This document shows, piece after piece, positions 1-8,201 of a stretch of DNA of 64,000 nucleotides. A program made the position numbers and the translations under genes. The stretch is from NCBI RefSeq assembly GCF_009834365.1, contig NZ_CP041348.1, positions 1,612,501-1,676,500 on the forward strand. Reading direction: 5' to 3'. The first letter of the stretch is position 1. Each line of letters opens with the position of its first letter. The notes below the pieces were generated by a model, which was not told where the DNA came from, made no database searches, and worked only from the letters and a program-made list of their open reading frames with translations. Source of the DNA: Komagataeibacter xylinus. Lineage in GTDB: Bacteria; Pseudomonadota; Alphaproteobacteria; Acetobacterales; Acetobacteraceae.

Positions 1-1
1 A

Positions 2-214
2 CATGGCAGCACGATCTCGCCCGAGCTTGTGGTGCTGGCTACCGGGGCAGGGGCAGTGATGTTCGGGCCGATGAATGATTCCGGCTTCTGGCAGGTGCGC
101 GATGCGCTGGGACTGACCGTGCCGCAGACCCTGCGCACATGGTCCGTGCTGGAAACGCTGATTGGTATGGTGGGGCTTGCGATGTGCGTGCTGCTGCAGG
201 CCTGTGGCCTGTGA
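2..214 (+). CDS. GntP-family gluconate/organic acid permease, C-terminal fragment
   Basis: Only the last 70 residues lie inside the window; the frame is open from base 2, so the gene starts upstream. GntP permeases are inner-membrane proteins that take up gluconate and related sugar acids with protons. The visible part begins HGSTISPELVV, then has ATGAG and a MNDSGFW motif, followed by a TLRTWSVLETLIG stretch and a final hydrophobic helix ending at the stop. HGS, NDSGFW and TLR-W are typical of the C-terminal end of this family. An uptake system for sugar acids suits an acetic acid bacterium that makes gluconate outside the cell. The exact substrate cannot be told from this fragment. A copy of the two-hairpin 3' element follows 13 bases after the stop. 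Confidence 0.85.
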   Translation, partial: HGSTISPELVVLATGAGAVMFGPMNDSGFWQVRDALGLTVPQTLRTWSVLETLIGMVGLAMCVLLQACGL

Positions 215-227
215 AATGGAAGCGTCC

Positions 228-297
228 GGGTGCTGCCTTGTTTTCAGGAAGGCGGCGTTCCCTGAAGCTTTTTTAAAAAAGCTTCACCAAAACCTTT
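228..297 (+). repeat. Two-hairpin 3' element, copy 1
   Basis: A degenerate first stem (GTGCTGCCTT / GAAGGCGGC) is followed by a perfect palindrome at 263-286 (TGAAGCTTTTT with its complement). It lies directly 3' of the GntP gene in the same orientation. The outer closing stem seen in other copies is not recognisable here, so this copy looks decayed. No T-tract follows either stem. Confidence 0.75.
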
Positions 298-457
298 GTC
301 TGATTTTTCAAACAGTTTCCAGCCGCGCATGGGCGATCATTGCGAATCTCCCGGCTGGGCGGAAAATAAGGTTACCCTGTTGTTACCGCGCCGCCGGATG
401 CAGGGCGCGCAATAGGCGGGGTAACATTCAAAGACTGTTATTTATCAAGAAGTTGGG

Positions 458-532
458 TGGTGCCGACACTCGGAATTGAACCGAGGGCCTACTGATTACG
501 AATCAGTTGCTCTACCCCTGAGCTATGTCGGC
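458..532 (-). tRNA. tRNA-Thr (anticodon CGT)
   Basis: On the minus strand the sequence folds as a complete cloverleaf. The acceptor arm GCCGACA pairs with TGTCGGC, the D stem is GCTC/GAGC, the anticodon stem is ACTGA/TCAGT with loop TTCGTAA, and the T arm is CTCGG-TTCAATT-CCGAG. The discriminator is A and CCA is encoded. Loop positions 34-36 read CGT, which decodes ACG (Thr). It is a stand-alone gene between gntP and pqiA. Confidence 0.97.
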
Positions 533-626
533 AAACCTGTGGCGTCTGATAAACGATGGGCTGGCATGATGCAATATATCAATTGCAGCATTCCCCATTT
601 TAATTTGGTCTATATGGTGGGGGCAG

Positions 627-2105
627 ATGAGTACGTCATTTTCCTCCCGGCAGATGCGCTGTGATGATGCGGGCATCGGCCCCGTGCCCCATATCCGCAT
701 TATTGGCGGCCTGTCGGAATGTCCCGGCTGCGGGCTGTACCAGCGCCTGCCCGAGCTCGCGCCCGGCCAGCAGGCCCTGTGCACGCGCTGCGGGCAGAAG
801 CTCGCGCGCAGGCGGCGCACGGCACCGCTGGCAACGCCGCTGGCCTTCTGCATCAGCTCGGCGGCGTTCTATCTCGCAGCCCTCGCCTCATCGCTCATGA
901 CGCTGGATGTGTATGGCAGGCAGCGCACCGTGGACCTGCTGACCGGGCCGATGGAACTCATGCATGAAGGCTGGGGCGAGGCCGGGATTCTGGTGGGAGC
1001 GGTAACCGTGCTGGCACCCGCGGTGGCGATCGGGTTCATGTTTGCCATCCTGTATGCCGCCGCCCGTCCGCAACTGCCTGACTGGGGGCCGCGCATTCTG
1101 GTGTGGTATGACAAGCTGCGGCCGTGGTCGATGGTCGAGGTCTATATTCTGGGCATCTTCGTGGCCTACACCAAGCTGACCGACATGGCGCATGTCGATG
1201 TCGGCCCTGCGGTGTATCTGATCGGCGCGCTGATGCTGACCATGGCGGCCACTGATTCGACGCTCGATACCGAAATGATCTGGCAGCACCGCCGCATCGA
1301 TTCGCTCACCCGCGCCGAAGGCGGCGGCAGGGTAGTGGTGGATTACGCACATGTGGATGACATCGGCATGCCGCCGGTCGATCATCTGGTGGCGTGCAGC
1401 TCATGCGGGCTGGTGGGGGAACTGGCGCACCCGGTCTCGAACCTGCGCTGCGTGGGGGTTTGTCCGCGCTGTGAGCACAAGGTATGGCGCCGCCTGCCGC
1501 AAACACTTACCCGCACCACCGCCTTCCTCATCGCGGCGGTCGTGTTCTATATTCCGGCCAATCTCTACCCGGTCATGACGTTCACGCGCATGGGCGGCGG
1601 GGGCGGGCACACCATCATCGAAGGCGCGCTCGAACTGTGGGCCGATGGCATGATCCCGCTGGCGCTGCTGGTGTTCTTTGCCTCCATCACCGTGCCCATG
1701 CTCAAGATCGCGAGCCTTGGGTGGATGATCATCCAGACATGGCGCGGCGCGCGCGGGCACCTCGTGGCGCGCACGCGGCTGTTCAGGGTGGTTGATATGG
1801 TGGGCCGGTGGTCGATGATCGATGTGTTCATGATCTCGATCCTGGTGGCGGTGGTGCGATTCAATTTCATGGCCAGTGTCACGGCCAATGCCGGGATGGT
1901 GGCGTTTGCCGCCGTCGTGATCCTGACACTGCTGGCCGCCTGGAGCTTCGACCCGCGCATCATGTGGGATGCAGCGGGGCGCAACGGCCCGGTGACCGAT
2001 GGCCTGCCGCCGGGCGTGGTGGCGGCGGTTGACCAAGGCGGCCCGGCCTCTTCCCTTTCGCCGGCGGAAACACGCCCGGCCAGCATGGAGCCAGATCTGG
2101 CGTGA
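627..2105 (+). CDS. pqiA: PqiA, paraquat-inducible integral membrane protein
   Basis: A 492-residue inner-membrane protein, the usual size for full-length two-domain PqiA. Each half starts with a zinc-ribbon-like Cys pair set (C32-x2-C35 and C52-x2-C55 in the first half, CSSCG and CPRC in the second) followed by several hydrophobic helices, so the protein is an internal duplication. PqiA works with the MCE protein PqiB and the lipoprotein PqiC, which probably move phospholipid between inner and outer membranes and protect the envelope under stress. The ATG at 627 gives a normal N-terminus. The gene overlaps pqiB by four bases (GTGA), pointing to translational coupling in a pqiABC operon. The last 40 or so residues are low-complexity and probably cytoplasmic. 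Confidence 0.9.
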   Translation: MSTSFSSRQMRCDDAGIGPVPHIRIIGGLSECPGCGLYQRLPELAPGQQALCTRCGQKLARRRRTAPLATPLAFCISSAAFYLAALASSLMTLDVYGRQRTVDLLTGPMELMHEGWGEAGILVGAVTVLAPAVAIGFMFAILYAAARPQLPDWGPRILVWYDKLRPWSMVEVYILGIFVAYTKLTDMAHVDVGPAVYLIGALMLTMAATDSTLDTEMIWQHRRIDSLTRAEGGGRVVVDYAHVDDIGMPPVDHLVACSSCGLVGELAHPVSNLRCVGVCPRCEHKVWRRLPQTLTRTTAFLIAAVVFYIPANLYPVMTFTRMGGGGGHTIIEGALELWADGMIPLALLVFFASITVPMLKIASLGWMIIQTWRGARGHLVARTRLFRVVDMVGRWSMIDVFMISILVAVVRFNFMASVTANAGMVAFAAVVILTLLAAWSFDPRIMWDAAGRNGPVTDGLPPGVVAAVDQGGPASSLSPAETRPASMEPDLA

Positions 2106-3766
2106 GTGACGATTTTTCTTCCGGTAATTCCAATGGCAGCGTGCCGCAGGCCCAGACGCGGCGGTACCGTTTCTCGGTCGTGTGGCTGGTGCCGATCGTG
2201 GCCATCATCATCGCGGGCTATCTGGGCTGGCGCGGGCTGACCGGGCGCGGGCCGCTGATTGTCATTAGCTTCGACACCGCCGATGGCCTGACCAGCGGCC
2301 AGACCGAGGTCAAGAACAAGGCGGTCTCGCTCGGCACGGTCGATTCCATCCGGCTGAGCGATGACCTGCACCATGTCGAGGTGCGCGTGCGCATGACGGC
2401 GGCAGCAGGCCGCATGCTGACTGACCACGCCCGCTTCTGGGTCGTGCGCCCGCGCATCAATGGCGCGAGCATTACGGGGCTGGAAACGGTCATGTCGGGT
2501 GCCTACATCGCCATGGATGCGGGTGAGGCGGGCGGTCATTACACCACCCGTTTCACTGGCCTGGAATCACCGCCGGGCGTGCGCTCCGACCAGCCGGGCC
2601 ATACCTATACGCTCATCACGCAGTCGCTCGGCTCGCTTGGCCAGGGCGCGCCCATCTTCTTCCGTGACGTGGTGGTGGGCGAGGTGCTCGGCTACACCAT
2701 GCCGCCAGAAGGGCGCGGGCCGATCAAGGTGCAGATTTTTGTGCAGGCCCCCTATGACAGCTACCTGCGCACCACCACGCGCTTTTGGAACGTGTCGGGC
2801 GTGCAGGTGGGTCTTGGGGCGGGCGGGCTCAAGGTCAAGCTCCAGTCACTTCAGGCGCTGCTCTCGGGCGGGGTGGCGTTTGATCCGCCCGATGAACGCA
2901 ATGAGAAGAACACGCTGTCCCCCACTGCCGGGCCGGACACCGCCTTCCAGCTTTATGACAGCGCGGAGGAAGCCAATAGTGCGGGCTACCGCGAGCGCAT
3001 TCCGCTGGTTACGTACCTGACCAGCTCGGTCACGGGGCTGACCAAGGGAGGGCGCCTGACCATGTTCGGCATTCAGGTCGGCATGATTGATGACGTGAAG
3101 CTGCAGGTCGATCCCGCTACTGGCAAGGCGCATGTGCGCGTGGCCATGGAGCTCCAGCCCGAGCGCGTGCTCGATAACCGGCAGGTTTCACCTGATGCGC
3201 TGGCCGGGCTTTTGCGCATGCAGGTGGCATCCGGCCTGCGGGCTTCGGTGCAGAGCACCAGCATGCTGACCGGCGAATCCGAAATCGGGCTGACCTTCGT
3301 GAAGAATGCAACACCCGCGCAGGTCGAGATGGAGGGCGACGCCATGGTGCTGCCCGGCCAGGCGGGCGGCATGTCGGGCATCATGGATTCGCTCTCGGTG
3401 GTGAGCGACAAGATTGCCGCGATGCCGCTGACCCAGATGGGCGAGAACCTGAACAGCCTGCTGGCCCATGCCGATGCCCGCATCAACAGCCCCGACACCA
3501 AGCAGGCCCTGACCGCGCTGCGCAGTTCGCTGCAGAACCTGCAGGTCATATCGCATGATGCCCGCACCGAAATGCCGCAACTGCTGACCGGCATGGACAA
3601 GACGCTCAAGAGTGCCAACTCGGTACTGTCGAGCTATGGCGGCGATACCGACTTCCAGCGCAACCTGCAGCAGATGATGCTGCAGCTCAACGATGCCGCG
3701 CGCTCGCTGCGCTTCCTGTCAGACTTCCTGACCCACCACCCCTCGGCACTGATTACGGGACGATAA
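2102..3766 (+). CDS. pqiB: PqiB, MCE-domain intermembrane lipid transport protein
   Basis: A 554-residue protein with a short cytoplasmic N-terminus, one transmembrane helix at about residues 20-42 (FSVVWLVPIVAIIIAGYLGW) and a large periplasmic part with repeated MCE (MlaD-like) modules; the first starts at about residue 48 (GPLIVISFDTADGL). The C-terminal region (about 440-540) is rich in Leu heptads and is probably helical, as in PqiB proteins that form a hollow needle across the periplasm. The start is GTG at 2102, which overlaps the pqiA stop. The stop is four bases before pqiC. The role in lipid transport comes from the family; the direction of transport is not shown by sequence. Confidence 0.9.
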   Translation: MSDDFSSGNSNGSVPQAQTRRYRFSVVWLVPIVAIIIAGYLGWRGLTGRGPLIVISFDTADGLTSGQTEVKNKAVSLGTVDSIRLSDDLHHVEVRVRMTAAAGRMLTDHARFWVVRPRINGASITGLETVMSGAYIAMDAGEAGGHYTTRFTGLESPPGVRSDQPGHTYTLITQSLGSLGQGAPIFFRDVVVGEVLGYTMPPEGRGPIKVQIFVQAPYDSYLRTTTRFWNVSGVQVGLGAGGLKVKLQSLQALLSGGVAFDPPDERNEKNTLSPTAGPDTAFQLYDSAEEANSAGYRERIPLVTYLTSSVTGLTKGGRLTMFGIQVGMIDDVKLQVDPATGKAHVRVAMELQPERVLDNRQVSPDALAGLLRMQVASGLRASVQSTSMLTGESEIGLTFVKNATPAQVEMEGDAMVLPGQAGGMSGIMDSLSVVSDKIAAMPLTQMGENLNSLLAHADARINSPDTKQALTALRSSLQNLQVISHDARTEMPQLLTGMDKTLKSANSVLSSYGGDTDFQRNLQQMMLQLNDAARSLRFLSDFLTHHPSALITGR

Positions 3767-3770
3767 GAGC

Positions 3771-4418
3771 ATGCAACGCCCCTTCTGGCATTTCATACAG
3801 TCCACCCGGCCCGTGGCCGCAGGCATGGCGGTTGCATCGCTGCTGGCACTAGGCGGCTGCAGTTCGGCCGACCCCACGCTCTACTCGCTGGCCCCCGTGC
3901 CCGCAGCGCAGGCAGGCATGGTTGGCACAGGCATGCCGGCGGTGATCGAGGTGCGCACGCCCGGCGTCTCGCCCTCGCTTGACCGGCAGAGCATCGTGGG
4001 CGTGCAGGATGACTACAGCGTTACGCCAAGCAGTGGCGCAGCCTGGAGCGAGCCGCTCGCCCCCATGCTCGGTCATGTGCTGGCCGCCGACCTGCAGCAG
4101 CGCCTGCCCGGCGTGAGCATATTTGCCCAGAACGATGCCACGAGCGTGCCCGCGCAGGGGTTTGTCGAGGTCGAGATTACCCGTTTCGCGCATGATGCCA
4201 CGGGCATCGTGCATCTGGCAGGCAGCCTGTCGGTGCACCGGGCGGGTGACCCCGAGCATGCCCTGTCGGTGCCACTGGCACTGACGGCCACGCCAGCAGG
4301 CAGTGGCATGCGGGCCATGGTGGCCTCGCTCAGCCAGTTGACCGGACAGGTGGCGGATATGGCGGCTGCACGGTTACAGACCCTGCCGCCCGCGCCCCAA
4401 CCGGCTCTCCATAAATAA
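3771..4418 (+). CDS. pqiC: PqiC-like outer-membrane lipoprotein (ABC transport auxiliary family)
   Basis: A 215-residue lipoprotein. The N-terminus has a hydrophobic signal (AAGMAVASLLALGGC) ending in a lipobox, with the lipidated Cys near residue 29. The mature part begins SSADPTLYSLAPVP, and the TLYSL stretch is characteristic of the DUF330/PqiC family. It is the third gene of the pqiABC operon, four bases after pqiB, and probably anchors the PqiB needle at the outer membrane. The stop at 4418 is followed at once by a structured 3' element. Confidence 0.87.
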   Translation: MQRPFWHFIQSTRPVAAGMAVASLLALGGCSSADPTLYSLAPVPAAQAGMVGTGMPAVIEVRTPGVSPSLDRQSIVGVQDDYSVTPSSGAAWSEPLAPMLGHVLAADLQQRLPGVSIFAQNDATSVPAQGFVEVEITRFAHDATGIVHLAGSLSVHRAGDPEHALSVPLALTATPAGSGMRAMVASLSQLTGQVADMAAARLQTLPPAPQPALHK

Positions 4419-4420
4419 TA

Positions 4421-4484
4421 AAGGTTTTCGGGTGCCGCCTTTTTTCAAAAAGGCGGCATTCTTCTGCAGGTCCTGCAAAGCCTT
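4421..4484 (+). repeat. Two-hairpin 3' element, copy 2
   Basis: It starts two bases after pqiC. The outer stem is AAGGTTTT (4421-4428) with AAAGCCTT (4477-4484), eight pairs including one G-U. Inside are the core hairpin GGTGCCGCCTTTTT/AAAAAGGCGGCATT and a second small hairpin TGCAGG/CCTGCA whose sequence differs from the second hairpin of other copies. The shape of a closed three-way junction is kept although the sequence has changed. Confidence 0.75.
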
Positions 4485-4492
4485 CCGGGCAT

Positions 4493-4518
4493 AAAAAAAA
4501 GCGCCCGGAGGCGCTTTT
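4493..4518 (-). terminator. Intrinsic terminator of the secE-nusG unit
   Basis: Read on the minus strand, AAAAGCGCC-TCCG-GGCGC is followed by eight T residues (4493-4500). It lies 23 bases past the nusG stop, so it should end the tRNA-Trp/secE/nusG transcript. It is a standard stem plus T-tract, unlike the neighbouring two-hairpin element. Confidence 0.9.
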
Positions 4519-4540
4519 CAGTTCAGTGGGGAGAGAAGGC

Positions 4541-5071
4541 TCAGACCTTCTCCACCTGGCTGTATTCCAGATCGACCGGGGTGGAACGGCCGAAGATGGA
4601 GACGCTCACCTTCAGGCGGCCACGCTCCTCGTCCACTTCCTCGATCGTGCCGTTGAACGAGGTGAAGGGACCATCAGCCACGCGGATCTGCTCGCCAATT
4701 TCGAAGGTAACGGAGGGGCGGACCTGTGCCACACCTTCTTCCGCCTGCTTCATCGCCCGTTCGGCTTCAGCCTTGGGGATGGGCGTGGGGCGGGTCTTGC
4801 TGCCAAGAAAGCCGGTTACCTTGGGCGTGTCCTTGACCAGGTGCCACGCCTCATCGGTCAGCTCCATGTTGACCAGCACGTAACCGGGGAAGAACTTGCG
4901 CTCGGCGTTGACCTTCTGGCCACGACGCACTTCCGTCACTTCTTCCGAAGGGACGAGGATCTCACCGAAATGGTCAGCCAGCCCTTTCTGGGCAGCCTGT
5001 TCCGTGATGTGCTGGGCAATCTTCTTCTCGAAGCCCGAATAGACGTGGATCACATACCACCGCTTGGCCAT
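4541..5071 (-). CDS. nusG: Transcription termination/antitermination factor NusG
   Basis: A 176-residue NusG. The N-terminal NGN domain begins [17 protein letters not shown] and contains the FFPGYVLV motif; the C-terminal KOW domain contains [16 protein letters not shown] and the [17 protein letters not shown] strand. NusG binds RNA polymerase and links it to Rho, ribosomes and NusE. The open frame extends 48 codons further upstream, but family alignment supports the ATG at 5071, which lies eight bases after secE. The pair secE-nusG is the normal arrangement, but here a terminator follows instead of rplK, so the unit is cut off from the ribosomal protein/rpoBC operon. Confidence 0.97.
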   Translation of the reverse strand: MAKRWYVIHVYSGFEKKIAQHITEQAAQKGLADHFGEILVPSEEVTEVRRGQKVNAERKFFPGYVLVNMELTDEAWHLVKDTPKVTGFLGSKTRPTPIPKAEAERAMKQAEEGVAQVRPSVTFEIGEQIRVADGPFTSFNGTIEEVDEERGRLKVSVSIFGRSTPVDLEYSQVEKV

Positions 5072-5079
5072 GGCTGAAC

Positions 5080-5274
5080 TCAGCCTCCCAGTCCGAAGAG
5101 TTTCCGTACGGCAAGGCCGATCACCTCGTCGACGAGGAAAAAGAAAACCGATGCAAGACCGGCCATGGCCAGCACCGCACCCGTTGTCATCAGGGTGGCG
5201 CGTCGTGTGGGCCACGTGACTTTCCTGGCCTCGGCCCGAACGTCTTCAACAAATTTCGCGGGACTGACCGACAC
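5080..5274 (-). CDS. secE: Preprotein translocase subunit SecE
   Basis: A 64-residue single-span SecE of the short alphaproteobacterial type. It has an amphipathic N-terminal helix ([19 protein letters not shown]), including the conserved KVTWPT motif, then one transmembrane helix (about 30-55). The start is taken as GTG at 5274 because AGGAAGGG lies a few bases upstream and the N-terminus matches the family. It is the second protein of the SecYEG channel in the inner membrane. It sits between tRNA-Trp and nusG. Confidence 0.95.
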   Translation of the reverse strand: MSVSPAKFVEDVRAEARKVTWPTRRATLMTTGAVLAMAGLASVFFFLVDEVIGLAVRKLFGLGG

Positions 5275-5409
5275 GAAATACCCTTCCTGCAACGCCACGG
5301 CGCACCAACCGGATGAACCAGCCGGTGCGGGGCCAAAGAACCGGTGCGGACCATTGTGGCCCGACCCATCGGGTGCCAGGCCGGAAGGGGAATGCCCGAC
5401 CGGAAAGAA

Positions 5410-5486
5410 TGGCAGGGGTGGAGGGTCTCGAACCCGCAACCTCCGGTTTTGGAGACCGGCGCTCTAGCCAATTGAGCTACACCCCT
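5410..5486 (-). tRNA. tRNA-Trp (anticodon CCA)
   Basis: On the minus strand the acceptor arm AGGGGTG pairs with CACCCCT, the discriminator is G, and CCA is encoded. The D stem is GCTC/GAGC. The anticodon stem is CCGGT/ACCGG with loop CTCCAAA, giving anticodon CCA (Trp). The T stem GCGGG/CCCTC contains one mismatch. tRNA-Trp directly before secE-nusG is a conserved bacterial order. Confidence 0.96.
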
Positions 5487-5665
5487 GCAAAGCCGCCTGC
5501 GAAGGCCCGAAACACACGGCATGGCATCTGCCACGCTGTTTCGGATCGTCCATGCGAACCCGGCACAGGAAGCGGAAAAAAGTATGAACCGAGCCGAAAG
5601 TCAAGAGGGTGCACTCATAAAAATACAAGTTTGGTGCGTTTGGCCGCCCGTTCCGGTTTATGGGC

Positions 5666-5695
5666 TTGCGCGACAGAGGGCGGAAACGGTATGGA
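5666..5695 (+). promoter_or_regulatory. Candidate promoter for tRNA-Gly
   Basis: TTGCGC (5666-5671), an 18-base gap and TATGGA (5690-5695) lie 16 bases before the tRNA-Gly gene. It is a reasonable sigma-70 fit by spacing, but both boxes are imperfect. Confidence 0.3.
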
Positions 5696-5711
5696 TGGGC
5701 CAACCTTATGG

Positions 5712-5785
5712 GCGGGCGTAGCATAGTGGTAATGCAGTAGCCTTCCAAGCTTCTGAGGAGGGTTCGATTCCCTTCGCCCGCTCCA
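5712..5785 (+). tRNA. tRNA-Gly (anticodon TCC)
   Basis: The acceptor arm GCGGGCG pairs with CGCCCGC, the discriminator is T, and CCA is encoded. The D stem is GCAT/ATGC. The anticodon loop CTTCCAA gives anticodon TCC, which reads GGA/GGG (Gly). The anticodon stem GTAGC/GCTTC has one T-T mismatch. A monocistronic gene between tRNA-Trp (divergent) and the MFS gene. Confidence 0.95.
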
Positions 5786-5873
5786 TGGTCCCCACACAAT
5801 ACAATCCGTTTCGGCCCTGACCGGATTCGGGCGCAGGCCGCCCCGGCGGCGTCATGGGGCATGGGTGATTTCA

Positions 5874-7304
5874 ATGGCATTGACCGGCTCTCCTACCCTC
5901 CATCCGCGCGTGGTGCTGGCCACCTGCTGCCTCAGCCTGCTGCTGGTCATGATGGATGTCACGGTGGTCAATGTCGTGCTGCCCTCCATCCGCGCGCAGA
6001 TGCATGGTGGCTTTTCCACCCTGCAATGGGTGGTGGATGCCTACACCCTCATGGTTGCCAGCCTCATGCTGCTGGTGGGCACGCTGGCCGACCGGTTCGG
6101 GCGGCGGCGGATGTTCCTGATCGGCATTACGCTGTTCTGCGCAGGCTCGGCCCTGTGCGGGCTGGCGCGCAGCGTGGAGATGCTGGTGTTCGCGCGCGCG
6201 GTGCAGGGAATCGGCGGCTCGATGCTCAACCCGGTGGCGCTGTCGATCCTGACAAGCGTGTATGTCGAGCCACGGGCGCGGGCGCAGGCCATTGGCACAT
6301 GGGGTGCGACATCGGGCGTTGCGTTGGCGCTGGGGCCGGTTGTTGGTGGCGTGCTGGTGCACTGGGTGGGCTGGCAGGCGGTGTTCTGGGTCAATGTGCC
6401 GATCGGGCTGCTTGCCATCGGGCTGACGCTGCGCTTCGTGCCTGAATCCCGTGGCGGGCGCGGGCGTAGCATTGATGCGCCGGGGCAGCTGCTGGCCATC
6501 GTGGCGCTGGCCATGATCACCTCCGGGCTGATCGAGGCGCATAATTATGGCTGGGCGTCGCCTGCCATTTCCGGCTTCCTCGGTTTCGGGCTGCTGTCGA
6601 TCGTGGGGTTTGTCATTGTCGAACGCCGTGCCGGGACGCCCCTGATTGACCTGCGCTTTTTTGGCGCGTGGCCGTTCTCGGGGGCGATTGTCATCGCCGT
6701 GATGGCCTTTGCCATGTTCAGCGCCTTCCTGTTTCTCAACACGCTTTACCTGCAGGATGTGCGCGGGTTTGATGCGCTGCATGCCGGGCTGTGCACGCTG
6801 CCATTTGCGGCAGGTTCCATGCTGTGCGCCCCGCTTTCGGGGCGGCTGACCGGGCGGTATGGCGCGCGACTGCCGTTGCTGCTGTCCGCCATCGGGTTTG
6901 GTGCGGGCGCGCTGCTGCTGACTGGGCTGGACGCCATGACCCCGCTCGGCCTGCTTCTGGCCTCCTACGGGCTGTGCGGGTGCGGCTTTGGCCTGTGCAA
7001 CGCGCCCATTACCAATGCGGCCATTTCCGGCATGCCGCGGGCGCAGGCGGGGGTGGCGGCTGCCATTGCGTCAACAAGTCGGCAGGTGGGCGCGCTGCTT
7101 GGTATAGCGCTTGGTGGTGCCATGAGTGCATCAAGCGTGCGGGGTGGGGTGGTGCAGTGGAGCGCCTTCCCCCAGGCCACCCATGCAGTGTGGTGGAGCA
7201 TGGCGGTGGGGGCGGGCTGCATCGCGGCGCTGGGACTGGTTTCGACCGGACTCCGCGCGCGGCGGAGCGCCCAGGCCGTTGCGGCCCTGCTTGATTCGGC
7301 ATGA
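5874..7304 (+). CDS. MFS drug exporter, DHA2 (EmrB/QacA) family, 14-helix type
   Basis: A 476-residue inner-membrane proton antiporter. Motif A is seen as GTLADRFGRRRMFLIG after helix 2, the DHA signature ALGPVVGGVLV occurs in helix 5, and the length and spread of hydrophobic segments fit 14 helices. The family exports drugs and other hydrophobic compounds. Two starts are possible in frame: GTG at 5865 and ATG at 5874. The ATG is preferred because it leaves a normal short cytoplasmic N-terminus before helix 1 (VVLATCCLSLLLVMMDVTVV). No regulator lies beside it, so the substrate is unknown. It appears to be a single-gene unit. Confidence 0.88.
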   Translation: MALTGSPTLHPRVVLATCCLSLLLVMMDVTVVNVVLPSIRAQMHGGFSTLQWVVDAYTLMVASLMLLVGTLADRFGRRRMFLIGITLFCAGSALCGLARSVEMLVFARAVQGIGGSMLNPVALSILTSVYVEPRARAQAIGTWGATSGVALALGPVVGGVLVHWVGWQAVFWVNVPIGLLAIGLTLRFVPESRGGRGRSIDAPGQLLAIVALAMITSGLIEAHNYGWASPAISGFLGFGLLSIVGFVIVERRAGTPLIDLRFFGAWPFSGAIVIAVMAFAMFSAFLFLNTLYLQDVRGFDALHAGLCTLPFAAGSMLCAPLSGRLTGRYGARLPLLLSAIGFGAGALLLTGLDAMTPLGLLLASYGLCGCGFGLCNAPITNAAISGMPRAQAGVAAAIASTSRQVGALLGIALGGAMSASSVRGGVVQWSAFPQATHAVWWSMAVGAGCIAALGLVSTGLRARRSAQAVAALLDSA

Positions 7305-7619
7305 TGCATTATTGATATGCGGTTTATGCATACCTTGACCGCCATTCCCGCCAGCCCGTCGCGCAGGGAGGCGACAAAACTGGCGCTTTCCTGTTTCCGA
7401 AACGGTGCGCGGCATGTATGATCCCGCCAGCCTTTGGCACGAGCGTGACCATATGCGCGAAAACAGGCGGTAGTGTGGCGTTGCGCAACGCCAGCGGGCC
7501 GCCTGTCTGTTGCGTGTGTTTACGCTGCGTGCTAGAGCCGCGCCAGCAGCGCACGGGGCCTCGGTTTCCGGGCAGGCGGCTTGTGTTTGAATCAAGATTC
7601 TGGATTGGAAAAGCGGACA
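7305..7619. other. Intergenic region upstream of the ATP synthase operon
   Basis: 315 bases without a convincing gene. It should contain the atpHAGDC promoter. The best sigma-70-like match I see is TTGCGT (7510-7515) with CTAGAG (7532-7537), which is weak. The short open frames here lack a good ribosome site or recognisable product. No hairpin terminator for the preceding MFS gene is visible. Confidence 0.4.
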
Positions 7620-8201
7620 GTGGATTCGGGTGGAACGACCTCAATACCGATCGCCTCCATTGCCAATGGCCTTCCCGGTCGTTACGCGACGGCGCTCTAT
7701 GAGCTTGCGGCTGAACGCCAGCAGCTTGATCCTGTTCTCGAGCAGGCCACGGCCCTTGCCAGCCTGATTGATGGCAGCGCCGACCTGCGTACCGCCCTTG
7801 CGGACCGCACGCTCGACCTGCGCGACAGCGCGCGGGCGGTCGATGCCGTGCTCGACGCCGAGGGGTTCAGCCCCCTCATGCGTGATTTTGTCGGCGTGGT
7901 GGCGAATAACCGCCGCCTTCCGCGCCTGCGTGAGATTCTTGCCGCGCTGGCGGCTATCGCTGCGGCCCGGCGCGGGGAAGTGGTGGCGGATGTCGTATCC
8001 GCCCACCCCCTGACCGACCTGCAGCGTGTCCAGCTTCGCAGCCGCCTTGCCGAGGCCGGCTATTCCAAAGTCAATATCCAGGAGCGTGTTGACGCGGCCC
8101 TGCTGGGCGGTCTGGTCGTGCGCGTAGGCGCCCGCCTGTATGACACCAGTCTCAGATCCCGCCTTACCCGCCTGCACCATGCCATGAAGGGAGCCGCGTG
8201 A
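7620..8201 (+). CDS. atpH: F1 ATP synthase subunit delta
   Basis: A 193-residue OSCP/delta subunit that joins the F1 head to the peripheral stalk. It starts with the family helix ([17 protein letters not shown]) and contains a conserved [14 protein letters not shown] segment and a C-terminal [21 protein letters not shown] motif. The start is placed at GTG 7620, with GGAA nine bases upstream; an alternative start 39 bases earlier would add an unconserved tail. It is the first gene of atpHAGDC and its TGA overlaps the atpA ATG. Confidence 0.95.
   Translation: MDSGGTTSIPIASIANGLPGRYATALYELAAERQQLDPVLEQATALASLIDGSADLRTALADRTLDLRDSARAVDAVLDAEGFSPLMRDFVGVVANNRRLPRLREILAALAAIAAARRGEVVADVVSAHPLTDLQRVQLRSRLAEAGYSKVNIQERVDAALLGGLVVRVGARLYDTSLRSRLTRLHHAMKGAA

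Noticed and set aside
162..479. Plus-strand frame of 105 codons after gntP
   Set aside because: It runs out of gntP in another frame, through the two-hairpin element and into the tRNA-Thr; no ribosome site or homology.
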